From positions 2,233,583-2,297,582 of the forward strand of contig NZ_KE332518.1 of the NCBI RefSeq assembly GCF_000413055.1: 64,000 nt of DNA. The letters are read 5' to 3'. Shown piece after piece: positions 29,519 to 37,586 of the stretch. The notes below the pieces were generated by a model. That model did not search any database and was not told where the DNA came from. It saw only the letters and a program-made list of their open reading frames with translations. Source of the stretch: Treponema maltophilum ATCC 51939 (GTDB taxonomy: Bacteria; Spirochaetota; Spirochaetia; Treponematales; Treponemataceae). The position numbers and the translations under genes are program-made. Each line of letters opens with the position of its first letter. Within the stretch, counting starts at the first letter, position 1.

Positions 29519-29547
29519 AATCTAACATATCTTTTTTTAAATGTCAA
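29519..29547 (-). promoter_or_regulatory. Promoter of the alcohol dehydrogenase gene
   Basis: Minus-strand -35 TTGACA (29547-29542), a 17-bp spacer and -10 TAGATT (29524-29519). The ATG begins 11 bases after the -10, so the leader would be about four bases long. No Shine-Dalgarno sequence is seen. Confidence 0.65.
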
Positions 29548-29609
29548 TAAAACAGTTTTTGTCATAATGATTTTTTGTCATGTAGAAAAAAAACAATACG
29601 GTGTCTGCA

Positions 29610-29637
29610 TTGACAGCGGCTAAGGTTGTGATATACT
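29610..29637 (+). promoter_or_regulatory. Repeated promoter module, copy 3
   Basis: TTGACA (29610-29615) and TATACT (29632-29637) flank a 16-bp spacer GCGGCTAAGGTTGTGA. This shares its first half and its TGA end with the spacer of copies 1 and 2. GCA also precedes the -35 in copies 1 and 3. It drives the TPR gene starting at 29661. Confidence 0.7.
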
Positions 29638-29660
29638 GTAAAAAATCCGGGGGTAACATA

Positions 29661-30563
29661 ATGAAAAAAATCGGCACAGGACTGTTCTTTATTTTTTTAT
29701 GTACTCTTGTTTTTACAAGAGATTATTCAAAAGAATTTATGGATTATTTTAAGTCCGACTATCGGCCAATAGATTATCGGTCAATGGAAAAACTTTTAAT
29801 TGATTGGGAAAAAGAACGACCCGATGATCCTGAAATGCTGATCGGCTATTTTAATTATTATGTGAACAGAGATTTGGAAATGTTTCCGGCAATGGGAAAA
29901 GCCGATGACGGGAAATATTACGGAGCTTACCTGCAAAAAAACTTTAATAACGACGATGTAATAAAAGGGATTTCTTTTTTGGATAAAGCGCTGGTTAAAA
30001 ATCCGCAAAGGCTGGATATACATTTTGGAAAATGCTCTACGTTATTACAGGCAAGGTTTTACAAAGAAGGAATTAAGGCAATACTGGATTTGCTGAATAC
30101 TTCCGTAAAAGTAAACAATGAGTGGTTGTGGACAAATAATGTTCCTATACAGGAAGACGGAGAAGCCGTTCTTTTAGACGGCATAAACGGATATTTTGCG
30201 ATTTTATTTAATAATTTTGAATATGTAAAAGATGATTTGGGAAATTTGGCAAAAAAACTCGAACAATTATATCCTAATAATTTAATATCGATTAATCAGA
30301 CCGCAAATTATTATTCATATTCCGGAAATAACAAAAAAGCGATTGAATTGTTGGAAAAGGGACATAAACTTGATAAAAACGATTATATCATTCTTGGAAA
30401 TTTAGGATATTTATACGAAGAGAAAAAAAATTATAAAGCTGCAAGAACCTGTTACGAAAAGATGTTGAAGATAGATAATCCTCAGTCTAAACAGTACGCA
30501 AAAGAATATTTGGAAGCACTGAATAAAAAAGACAGACGAACAGGCCGCTCAAAAAAGGATTAA
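29661..30563 (+). CDS. Exported TPR-repeat protein, function unknown
   Basis: The 300-aa product has a short hydrophobic N-terminal segment (KKIGTGLFFIFLCTLVFT), so it is probably exported or membrane-tethered. At least two tetratricopeptide-like repeats are visible at the C-terminal end: NKKAIELLEKGHKLDKNDYI and NYKAARTCYEKMLKIDNPQS. Earlier helices (GISFLDKALVKNPQRLDIHF) look like a third. Such repeats mediate protein contacts. The start is the ATG at 29661, 24 bp after the promoter; an upstream ATG at 29601 lies before the promoter. The gene is AT-rich, like the others of this stretch. Confidence 0.75.
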   Translation: MKKIGTGLFFIFLCTLVFTRDYSKEFMDYFKSDYRPIDYRSMEKLLIDWEKERPDDPEMLIGYFNYYVNRDLEMFPAMGKADDGKYYGAYLQKNFNNDDVIKGISFLDKALVKNPQRLDIHFGKCSTLLQARFYKEGIKAILDLLNTSVKVNNEWLWTNNVPIQEDGEAVLLDGINGYFAILFNNFEYVKDDLGNLAKKLEQLYPNNLISINQTANYYSYSGNNKKAIELLEKGHKLDKNDYIILGNLGYLYEEKKNYKAARTCYEKMLKIDNPQSKQYAKEYLEALNKKDRRTGRSKKD

Positions 30564-30601
30564 ACTTTTTGAAAATACTGTTTTCCGTTTTCGCCGAACT
30601 C

Positions 30602-31792
30602 TTATTCCTCGGAGGAGGCAAGCACTATATTTACAAAAACAAAGGAAGCGATTTCATTGGCCCGCCATTCGCCATCTTTTAATTCCAAGTCAACTACAAT
30701 AACATCTTTTATCGCATCGCCGTTTCCCGAAATACCGACAACGACAGCGGCTCTTTTTTCATTTTCATAAAGAACGCTTTCGGCACTGAAATAAAGTCGT
30801 ATATCCGACAGATCGAAAATCGTATCGAAATCTTCGTCATAGCTTTGTTCAAGGTCGGATTTTTCGCCTTTTAAAAGATAGGTACACATAAGTTCCCGTG
30901 CCGCCGAAAACGCATCCGTTCGGTCGATTTTTTCCCGCTTTAATACCGATGCCGCATTTTGAGCGGAAACTTCTTCCGGTTCGCCTCCGAGAATTTCCGC
31001 AAAAGAGGCGGTTTCCAGTTCCTGCCGAAGGTGCTCTTTTATTCCGCTTATATAGTCCTCATAGTCATCGGAAAGAGGATCGGGCATTTCAGCGAAATAA
31101 TCGTCGTCGATCGGCTCGGCCGCATCCTTTTCCGTAAAGGCCGAATAATCCCAGTCCGGATAGGTGTGCAATTCGATATCATGAATTGAACGTAACGGTT
31201 TCGATTCGCCGTTTTCATCGTAGAGTTTTGCTTTTTTGTTTACGCCGACGAAGGCTGTTTTTGCAACAGGCCCCGGCTCCCACATAATTGCAAACTGAAG
31301 ATTTTTACAGTTTTTACAAAAATTTTCGGGTACCTGCTCGTAATCAAAAGAACCCATTTTTATCCAATACAGGTTTTTATGATTTGCAAAACAGTTTTCG
31401 GGCAGGGGGTAGCGTTTGTCGTTTGCGTAGTAATAATAGGAATAAGTAAAGTCCACGCATACGTATTTTTTTGCCGCCGCGTCGATTTGCCGGCGAATTT
31501 CATAAAAAACCGCAGGAGAATGTCTGCCGTCAAAATAAATGTATTCAATAGGGCCTTCAATTTTATTTTCGTGATTTACATGCATAAATTCCGAAAGGGC
31601 GGCTATTTCGGCATAGGTAACATCTTTCGGTTTAAAATTATTTTTGATTTTTAAAACGTACGATTCTTCGGGATCCATCGCAGTGCGTACGAAATCCGGC
31701 ACATCGCGGATGTCGACTTCTTTTTCGATCGATTGGCCGAAAACCGCAAAAACCGAGCATACAAACGCGATAAATAAAAATGTCTTTTTCAT
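30602..31792 (-). CDS. Secreted protein of unknown function
   Basis: I do not recognise a family. The 396-aa product has a signal peptide (KKTFLFIAFVCSVFAVFGQ). The middle region, with FDGRHSPAVFYEIRRQ, AAALSEFMHV and NKKLYWIKMGSF-like lines, resembles the irregular leucine-rich surface proteins of treponemes. The pattern is weak and this is only an impression. The C-terminal half is acidic (DDDYFAEMPDPLSDDYED). It then has a beta-rich end (AAVVVGISGNGDAIKDVIVV). GGAG sits 7 nt upstream of the ATG. It is convergent with the TPR gene, leaving 38 bp between them, and a degenerate palindrome half lies upstream. Confidence 0.6.
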   Translation of the reverse strand: MKKTFLFIAFVCSVFAVFGQSIEKEVDIRDVPDFVRTAMDPEESYVLKIKNNFKPKDVTYAEIAALSEFMHVNHENKIEGPIEYIYFDGRHSPAVFYEIRRQIDAAAKKYVCVDFTYSYYYYANDKRYPLPENCFANHKNLYWIKMGSFDYEQVPENFCKNCKNLQFAIMWEPGPVAKTAFVGVNKKAKLYDENGESKPLRSIHDIELHTYPDWDYSAFTEKDAAEPIDDDYFAEMPDPLSDDYEDYISGIKEHLRQELETASFAEILGGEPEEVSAQNAASVLKREKIDRTDAFSAARELMCTYLLKGEKSDLEQSYDEDFDTIFDLSDIRLYFSAESVLYENEKRAAVVVGISGNGDAIKDVIVVDLELKDGEWRANEIASFVFVNIVLASSEE

Positions 31793-31847
31793 GATTTTCT
31801 CCGAGAGCGGTCTATCTAAAACCGGGACTGCCGATAAAGCTGCCGAC

Positions 31848-31862
31848 TTTTGAGACAGCCCC
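31848..31862. repeat. Half copy of the GGGGCTGTC palindrome family
   Basis: TTTTGAGACAGCCCC is the reverse complement of the left arm found at 35761 (GGGG-TGTCTCAAAA). The other arm is not preserved here. It stands alone in the 31793-31886 gap. Confidence 0.4.
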
Positions 31863-31886
31863 GGATCTTTAAGGCAAGGCGGCGCC

Positions 31887-32381
31887 TTACTTTATTTTGT
31901 CGATTTCTTCGGGGGTGGATTTTTTCCAAAATTGGCTGCGGCCGATGCCCATGCCGATTTCGCCGCGCATTTCGAGCGTGTCTTCTTTATACTTTTTGCC
32001 GTCGGCTTTGCGGAAGGTGATTTTGCACTTGTATACTTTGCCGTCCGCCGGGTCGATGATGCTGCCGTTTGCCCATTGTCCGGCGGCTTTGGAAGTAAGA
32101 CCCCAAATCCACGGCGTTCCGAGCAGGGGCATTTTGTTTACGGCTCCGCTGACGGGGAAATCTTTATACGATTCCTTTACCGCGGTTGCGATGGTGTCGC
32201 GGGGCTTTCCTGCGGCGGCAAGAATCTCGCCGTACAAAACGCCGTCTTTTTGATAAATGTGCCAGCCGGCGGTTAATTCTCCCTCTTCGTTAATGCTGAC
32301 CCAATAGCCTTCAACCGGGTCGGCGGCAAACACTGCGGCGGCTGTAAACAAAAGCAGAGCCGCGCAAATCAGTTTTTTCAT
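31887..32381 (-). CDS. DUF2147 family secreted protein
   Basis: Small secreted proteins of unknown function. The 164-aa product has a signal peptide (KKLICAALLLFTAAAVFA) and starts its mature part DPVEGYWVSINEEG, which with WHIYQKDGVLYGEIL and WANGSIIDPADGKVYKCKI matches the DUF2147 pattern (a lipocalin-like beta sheet). The final GEIGMGIGRSQFWKK also belongs to the family. I chose ATG 32381 because AAAGGAG lies about 10 nt upstream; an in-frame ATG 87 bp further out would begin inside the neighbouring methyltransferase gene. Confidence 0.85.
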   Translation of the reverse strand: MKKLICAALLLFTAAAVFAADPVEGYWVSINEEGELTAGWHIYQKDGVLYGEILAAAGKPRDTIATAVKESYKDFPVSGAVNKMPLLGTPWIWGLTSKAAGQWANGSIIDPADGKVYKCKITFRKADGKKYKEDTLEMRGEIGMGIGRSQFWKKSTPEEIDKIK

Positions 32382-32439
32382 CTTTGAAACTCCTTTATCT
32401 ATACATAATGTATCAGTATGGAATGAATAATGCCGTTTG

Positions 32440-33486
32440 TCAAGGTTCGGCGAACAGAGATTCGGCATGATACGGCCGGGACTTTTTCAGTTCGGCGCGC
32501 TGAACGGCTTGCGTGTTCCGTTCCCAAAAAACGCCGTCCGCATACCCCTGAATGGCCGCGTCGCTTTCGGCACGCGCCAAGCGCTTTTCGGTCCAGCAGC
32601 AATACTCTTCGTTTTTTTCTATACCGATAAAATTGCGCCCCAGTTTTTTTGCGGTAACCGATGTGGTGCCGGAACCGAGAAAAGGATCTAAGACAAGACC
32701 GTCTTCGGGGCAGCTTGCAAGGATGAGTTTGGCGATAAGCTTTTCGGGTTTTTGCGTCGGATGATCGGTGTTTTCGCTCATCGACCAATACGGAATCGAA
32801 ATATCGTCCCAAAAATTGCCGGGGCAGGTTAAGCGGAAGCGGCCTTCGTCGGTTTTTTCCCAGTCCTTCGGTTTGCCGTTTTCACGGTACGGGGCCAATA
32901 CCCTGCGCTTTTGTTTTACCGCATCGACGTTAAAATAATAGTCGTCCCCGAGCGTACCGAACCAAATATCCTCGCAGGAATTTTTCCAATTCGCTTTTGC
33001 GCCGCGCCCCTTTTCGCGCTGCCAGGTAATGCGGTTGCGGACGACGGTATATTTTTTCATGACGGCATAGAGGCTGCACGAACTGCGCCAATCGCCGCAC
33101 AGATACACCGAGCCGGTCGGCTTGAGTACGCTCAGCAGGCGGGGAAACCACGATTCAAGGTAGGCCGAATACTCATCGTCGCCGCGTTTACCGAATTTTA
33201 AGCCGTGAAAGTTTTTATCGAGATTATACGGCGGGTCGATAATCAATAAATCGGCGCACGAGTGCGGCAATTTGTCGAGTACGCCGAAAAGGTCGGCGCA
33301 CAGGGTTTTGTTCCGCAACGCATCCGCGGCAAATGTTCCCGATCCGGAAACTTTTGCAGAGCCGGCATACACGAGGCGGTTTTTGTATTCGGCGCGTTCG
33401 GCCGCGCTCATTGTAAGCGTTTTGTTTTTGGGCGAACGCTCTTTTTTCGGCAAAGGCCGTGCCTCGGTTTTTGACTGTGCGCTCAA
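32440..33486 (-). CDS. DNA methyltransferase, beta class, no restriction partner
   Basis: Probably an adenine-N6 (or cytosine-N4) methyltransferase. The motifs are in beta order: DPPYNL (motif IV) near residue 87, then HPTQKPEKLI, then VLDPFLGSGTTSVTAKKLG (motif I) near the C-terminus. The DPPY form of motif IV usually goes with N6-adenine. The genes on both sides (DUF2147 and YbjQ) are unrelated and no endonuclease is visible, so it is an orphan as far as this window shows. The start is uncertain: TTG at 33486 lies 5 bp after the ybjQ-like stop, and ATG at 33411 is the next in-frame choice; neither has a Shine-Dalgarno sequence. Confidence 0.88.
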   Translation of the reverse strand: MSAQSKTEARPLPKKERSPKNKTLTMSAAERAEYKNRLVYAGSAKVSGSGTFAADALRNKTLCADLFGVLDKLPHSCADLLIIDPPYNLDKNFHGLKFGKRGDDEYSAYLESWFPRLLSVLKPTGSVYLCGDWRSSCSLYAVMKKYTVVRNRITWQREKGRGAKANWKNSCEDIWFGTLGDDYYFNVDAVKQKRRVLAPYRENGKPKDWEKTDEGRFRLTCPGNFWDDISIPYWSMSENTDHPTQKPEKLIAKLILASCPEDGLVLDPFLGSGTTSVTAKKLGRNFIGIEKNEEYCCWTEKRLARAESDAAIQGYADGVFWERNTQAVQRAELKKSRPYHAESLFAEP

Positions 33487-33491
33487 TGCGT

Positions 33492-33803
33492 TTATTTGAA
33501 TTTTACGGCCGTTCCGTAGGCGATAACTTCCGCGGCATTTTGCATAATCGCTGCGGACGAATAGCGGATATTCACAACGGCGTCCGCGCCCATTTGTTCG
33601 GCTTCCTGCGCCATGCGTTTGGTTGCCAAAGCGCGCGCTTCGTTCATCATTTCGGTATAGCCTTTTAATTCGCCCCCGATTATCGTTTTTAAGCCCTGCA
33701 AAATGTCTTTACCGATGTTTTTCGACTGGATGGTGCTTCCCTTTACCAAGCCGAGCGTTTCCAGATTTTTGCCGGAAACGTAATCAGTATTTACCAAGAT
33801 CAT
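33492..33803 (-). CDS. YbjQ/UPF0145 family protein
   Basis: Small conserved cytoplasmic proteins without a proven function, sometimes called heavy-metal-binding. The 103-aa product has VNTDYVSGKNLETLGLVKG at the start and the family's GADAVVNIRYSSAAIM in the second half. AAAGGAGGAGAAG directly precedes the ATG, the strongest Shine-Dalgarno sequence in this region. The start overlaps the end of the small membrane protein gene by 20 bp, so both are probably one transcript, with the methyltransferase 5 bp downstream. Confidence 0.88.
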   Translation of the reverse strand: MILVNTDYVSGKNLETLGLVKGSTIQSKNIGKDILQGLKTIIGGELKGYTEMMNEARALATKRMAQEAEQMGADAVVNIRYSSAAIMQNAAEVIAYGTAVKFK

Positions 33804-34011
33804 CTTCTTCTCCTCCTTTAATTTCGTTTAACCGTTCGGCAAGCAGCCATATAAAAGCCGCCGAAACCGCGGCGGGAACAATAATGCCGATGATTTTAAA
33901 TAAAAGCGGTACGCCGAATTTTACAAAAAATACAGCGAATGCGGTATAGTATACTAAATTCAAAAAAACGATTATTATCGGGGCAATCATTTTTTTCGTA
34001 TGTGAATGCAT
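33784..34011 (-). CDS. Small two-helix membrane protein
   Basis: Unrecognised 75-aa protein with two hydrophobic segments (MIAPIIIVFLNLVYYTAFAV and VPLLFKIIGIIVPAAVSAAF) and an acidic C-terminus (GGEEDDLGKY). The ATG at 34011 is fixed by the promoter: TTGTAA (34046-34041), 17 bp, TATAAT (34023-34018) with TGT in front (extended -10), then six bases to the ATG. That predicts a leaderless message. An in-frame upstream start lies above the promoter and is rejected. The function may be tied to YbjQ, whose start it overlaps. Confidence 0.65.
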   Translation of the reverse strand: MHSHTKKMIAPIIIVFLNLVYYTAFAVFFVKFGVPLLFKIIGIIVPAAVSAAFIWLLAERLNEIKGGEEDDLGKY

Positions 34012-34017
34012 GTACGG

Positions 34018-34046
34018 ATTATAACATACGGAATTTGAATTTACAA
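34018..34046 (-). promoter_or_regulatory. Extended -10 promoter for a leaderless small membrane-protein gene
   Basis: TTGTAA, a 17-bp spacer ending TGT and consensus TATAAT, then CCGTAC and the ATG. The expected +1 is the A of the start codon. Confidence 0.7.
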
Positions 34047-34096
34047 GCTGCAACTTTTTTTTGCGCATCTTGTCTAAACATGTACGGAGTGACGCT

Positions 34097-35752
34097 ATGT
34101 TTTATGAAGAGTACCTTACCTGTGATATGGATAACGGCTGGGAAGCCGCGCAAAAATCTTTTTCTCTGCACATCCCCGATAATTTTAACTTTGCATACGA
34201 CGTTATAGACCGGTATGCGGCGGAAGCGCCGGAAGCCGAAGCCTTGGTGTGGTGCGACGACAAGGGCGAAGAAAAAATCTTTACGTTCGGCGAACTCGCA
34301 AAAGAGATAAACAAAGCGGCTAACTTTTTTACGGCGATGGGAATCGCTCGCGGCGATACGGTTTTGCTTTTTTTGCGCAGACGGTACGAGTTTTGGTTTA
34401 TTTTGCCGGCCCTGCATAAAATCGGCGCGATTGCCGTTCCGGCAACGGTTCAGCTTGCGTCCCACGACATCGAATACCGCATACAATCGGCGGGCATCAA
34501 GATGATTGTCGCGGTTCAGGAAAAACAGCTTCAGCAGGAAATTCAAAAAGCCGCGGAAGCCGCCTATAAAAAACCGCTTTTGGTATGGGTACACGATGAA
34601 ATGGACGGGTGGATTTCGTTCGATAAACTGTCGAAAAACATGAGCGACGAATTCAGCCTTCCGGCCGGAACCAAGCGCCCTTGCGGCGAAGATACGGCTT
34701 TGCTGTATTTTACGTCGGGCACATCGGGAAACCCGAAAATGGTCGCGCACAACTTTTTGTATCCGCTCGGTCATATCGTAACGGCAAAATTGTGGCAGGG
34801 GGTTAAACAGGGCGGCCGCCATTTAAGCGTTGCCGAAACCGGCTGGGCAAAGGCGATGTGGGGAAAAATATACGGACAGTGGCTGTGCGGCTGCGCGGTG
34901 TTTGTTTACGATATGGACGTGTTTATTCCGCGCAAACTGCTCGAAAAACTCGCGCAGTACCGCGTTACCTCTTTTTGCGCTCCGCCCACCGTGTATCGCT
35001 ATCTTATCCGGGAGCCGATTGAAAATTACGATTTGTCGGCGCTGGAAGAATGCACGACCGCAGGCGAAGCGCTTTCGCAGGACATCTTCGATACGTTTAA
35101 AGAAAAAACGGGTATGTCGCTGCGCGAGGGCTACGGCCAAACCGAACTGACCTTGGTAACGGGCACTTTCCCCGGAATGGACATAAAACCCGGTTCCATG
35201 GGAAAGCCTGCGCCCGGCTACGACATAGACATTGTCCGTCCCGACGGTTCTTCCTGCGAAGCGGATGAAACAGGCGAAATTATTTTGCGCTTGGACAAGG
35301 GGCATCCGTTCGGCATGTTCGGCGGTTATTATAAAAACCCCGAAAAAACGGCGGAAGTGTTTCGCGGCGGCGTATACCATACCGGCGATGCGGCAAGCCG
35401 CGATAAAGACGGCTATTTTTGGTTCAGCAGCCGTACCGACGATTTGATAAAAAGTTCCGGTTTCCGCATCAGTCCTTTTGAAGTGGAATCGGTGCTGCTT
35501 CAGCATCCCGCCGTGTTCGAATGCGCCGTAACGGGAGTGCCCGATCCCAAACGAGGGCAGGCGGTAAAAGCCTTTATTGTTTTAAATCGCGGCTATACGC
35601 CGAGCAAACAGCTCGAAAAGGAATTGATGTTTTTTGCAAAAAAGAATGCGGCGCTGTACAAGGCTCCGCGCTCTTTGGAATTCGTGCAGGCTTTGCCCAA
35701 AACCCACAACGGTAAAATAAGCCGAGCCGCCATCCGCGCACAAAAAGAATAG
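34097..35752 (+). CDS. Acyl-CoA synthetase, AMP-forming (acetyl/medium-chain type)
   Basis: Activates a carboxylic acid to its CoA thioester with ATP. The 551-aa product has the P-loop YFTSGTSGNPKM near residue 215, EGYGQTELT, YHTGDAA and the hinge/C-terminal lysine region RTDDLIKSSGFRISPFEVES and GKISRAAI. The IKSSGFRI motif and the length fit acetyl- and medium-chain (MACS-like) members; the exact acid is not shown. I chose ATG 34097 (GGAG 8 nt upstream) over an in-frame ATG at 34061. A palindrome chain starts 8 bp after the stop. Confidence 0.9.
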   Translation: MFYEEYLTCDMDNGWEAAQKSFSLHIPDNFNFAYDVIDRYAAEAPEAEALVWCDDKGEEKIFTFGELAKEINKAANFFTAMGIARGDTVLLFLRRRYEFWFILPALHKIGAIAVPATVQLASHDIEYRIQSAGIKMIVAVQEKQLQQEIQKAAEAAYKKPLLVWVHDEMDGWISFDKLSKNMSDEFSLPAGTKRPCGEDTALLYFTSGTSGNPKMVAHNFLYPLGHIVTAKLWQGVKQGGRHLSVAETGWAKAMWGKIYGQWLCGCAVFVYDMDVFIPRKLLEKLAQYRVTSFCAPPTVYRYLIREPIENYDLSALEECTTAGEALSQDIFDTFKEKTGMSLREGYGQTELTLVTGTFPGMDIKPGSMGKPAPGYDIDIVRPDGSSCEADETGEIILRLDKGHPFGMFGGYYKNPEKTAEVFRGGVYHTGDAASRDKDGYFWFSSRTDDLIKSSGFRISPFEVESVLLQHPAVFECAVTGVPDPKRGQAVKAFIVLNRGYTPSKQLEKELMFFAKKNAALYKAPRSLEFVQALPKTHNGKISRAAIRAQKE

Positions 35753-35760
35753 GAGAACAT

Positions 35761-36050
35761 GGGGATGTCTCAAAAGTTTGTTACTTTTTCGCCATCCCCG
35801 ACGAGTTTTAAATTAAGTCTTTGTACAGTAATGACTTAATTTAAAACATCGCATATAAAATCACGGAAACTGTCCAAAAACTGAAGTTTTTGGACAGCCC
35901 ACGAGTGCCCGAGAGAAAGGCGTCAAAAAAGAGTGCGAGAACGGCTTATGAGCAAAGTGAGTAAGAATTATACGTCCTGTATAATTCTTACTCCAAGTTT
36001 ATGCATCGCATAAACTTGCATATTTAAATTTTTTTCGACATCCGTGTCGA
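35761..36050. repeat. Chain of six consecutive hairpins in a 403-bp intergenic gap
   Basis: No gene is visible in 35753-36155. Going left to right the gap holds: GGGGATG...CATCCCC (35761-35799); 15-bp arms GTTTTAAATTAAGTC and its complement (35805-35819 / 35833-35847); 13-bp arms from CTGTCCAAAAACT (35870-35882 / 35885-35897); 12-bp arms from GTAAGAATTATA (35961-35972 / 35980-35991); 10-bp arms from AAGTTTATGC (35995-36004 / 36008-36017); and TCGACA-TCCG-TGTCGA (36035-36050). The first element is nearly identical to one at 57592-57630. The second and third resemble elements at 59264-59296 and 2807-2842. This looks like a mosaic of repeat elements. Confidence 0.75.
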
Positions 36051-36155
36051 TACATCCTGCCACAGAATAAGATGTGCATTTTTTATTGATTTTTAGCGCC
36101 AATCGTTATACAATCAATACCGATAAAAAAACACTGTGCTTTTTAGGAGGTTAGT

Positions 36156-37475
36156 ATGAAAAAGCTCACTGTATTGCTGATGGCGGTACTTTTTCTTTCT
36201 TCGGCCGTATTTGCAAACGGTGCCCAAGAAGACGACAACAGTCCCATTACATTGGTTATGTGGACGCACGAAGATCCGAACCGGCAAAAACTTGAAGAAG
36301 GATATGCAGCCGAATATATGGCAATGCATCCGAATGTAACCATTAAGTATTCCGTATATCCGTCAACCAAAATACAGGATTTGATTCCGACCGCTTACGC
36401 GGCAAAAAATGCGCCTTCAATTTGGAACATGGAACTGCAAAAAGCGTATCCGCTTTTGGTGCAGGGTTTGGTTGCTCCGGTCGATCCCGAAGCGTTGGGA
36501 TTAAAAAAGGATTCGGACATTATCGCGCAGTATATGCCGAACATGCTCGACCCGGTTACGGACAAAGACGGCTCTCTTTTAGGCAAAAAAGGCAAAGTCT
36601 ACGGCTTACCCTTTGAACTGCAAAACTGGTGCATTTATCTGAACAAAAAAATCTTCCGCGATGCCGGTCTTGATCCCGAAAAAGATTATCCCAAAACATG
36701 GGAAGACGTTATGGCCGTTTCCGAAAAAATCGTTAAGCGCAACGGCGACATCATTACACGCCGCGGCTTCGATTTCCGCTACGGCGATTATCTTATTTCG
36801 TGGACTCCGATGGTAAGCCAGCTCGGCGGCGCGGTTGTATCCGCCGACGGCAAAGAAGCGATCGTCAACACCGCCGCATGGGAAAAAGCGCTCGAATATA
36901 TGCGCCAATGGGGACCGAACGGTAAAAACCTCGGCGCTCCCACATACACGGCGGCGCGCAAGCTTTTCGACAACGACAAAAACGAAATCGCCATGCACTT
37001 GTCCGGCTTGTATCAGGAAGCGCGCATGCTTAAAGCGAATCCCGCTTTTTACAACAGCAAAGATTGGATGATCATTCCGTACCCCGTTTTTAAGGGCGGC
37101 AAGAATTTGTCGAACAACTACTATTTCCAATACTACATGGTAAACTCGCAAATTCCTCTGCGCGAGCAAAAAGAAGCGTGGCGCTTTGTCGCATTTTTGC
37201 TGAGTCATCCGACCGATTATTTGGAAAAAGTTGCGCTGATCGCTCCGAAAAAAGAATTGGTTGAAAGTGAACAATTCAAAAAGATTCCCTACAGCAATGT
37301 GTTTATCGAAGACCTGAAGCGTGCGCAGCCCGTTTATTACGGAGCCGCCAGCTGGCAGATAAACGAATTGATTAAAGAAGCGATCGAAAATGTTATGATG
37401 AATAACGTATCGCCGAAAGACGCGGTTGCAAAACTCAAAAAAAGCGCACAATCTCTTTTAGACGAACAAATGTAA
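36156..37475 (+). CDS. Sugar ABC transporter substrate-binding protein
   Basis: Periplasmic binding protein for a carbohydrate or similar solute. The 439-aa product has a signal peptide (MKKLTVLLMAVLFLSSAVFA) with no lipobox cysteine, then NGAQEDDNSPITLVMWTHEDP, the family-1 (MalE-like) opening. LPFELQNWCIYLNKKIFRDAGLDPEKDYPKTWEDV is a typical hinge/ligand segment. AGGAGG lies 5 nt before the ATG. It is the first gene of an importer with two permeases downstream and no ATPase, which implies a shared MsmK-type ATPase elsewhere. The ligand is not known. Confidence 0.92.
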   Translation: MKKLTVLLMAVLFLSSAVFANGAQEDDNSPITLVMWTHEDPNRQKLEEGYAAEYMAMHPNVTIKYSVYPSTKIQDLIPTAYAAKNAPSIWNMELQKAYPLLVQGLVAPVDPEALGLKKDSDIIAQYMPNMLDPVTDKDGSLLGKKGKVYGLPFELQNWCIYLNKKIFRDAGLDPEKDYPKTWEDVMAVSEKIVKRNGDIITRRGFDFRYGDYLISWTPMVSQLGGAVVSADGKEAIVNTAAWEKALEYMRQWGPNGKNLGAPTYTAARKLFDNDKNEIAMHLSGLYQEARMLKANPAFYNSKDWMIIPYPVFKGGKNLSNNYYFQYYMVNSQIPLREQKEAWRFVAFLLSHPTDYLEKVALIAPKKELVESEQFKKIPYSNVFIEDLKRAQPVYYGAASWQINELIKEAIENVMMNNVSPKDAVAKLKKSAQSLLDEQM

Positions 37476-37490
37476 TATGCCGAAAGGCGG

Positions 37491-37559
37491 AACCGTCCGA
37501 AAGCTTCGATGTTCGGACGGCTTCTGTGATTTAATGCGGGCGGAAGGTAGAACTTCCGC
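37491..37559 (+). terminator. Two hairpins between binding-protein and permease genes
   Basis: CCGTCCGAA and TTCGGACGG (9-bp arms around 37493-37520), then GGGCGGAAG and CTTCCGCCC (9-bp arms near 37538-37560), followed by a short T-rich run. They sit between the binding-protein gene and the first permease. Such hairpins often lower downstream expression and stabilise the abundant binding-protein mRNA. Confidence 0.45.
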
Positions 37560-37586
37560 CCCTTTGTATTTATTAAAGGATGTATT

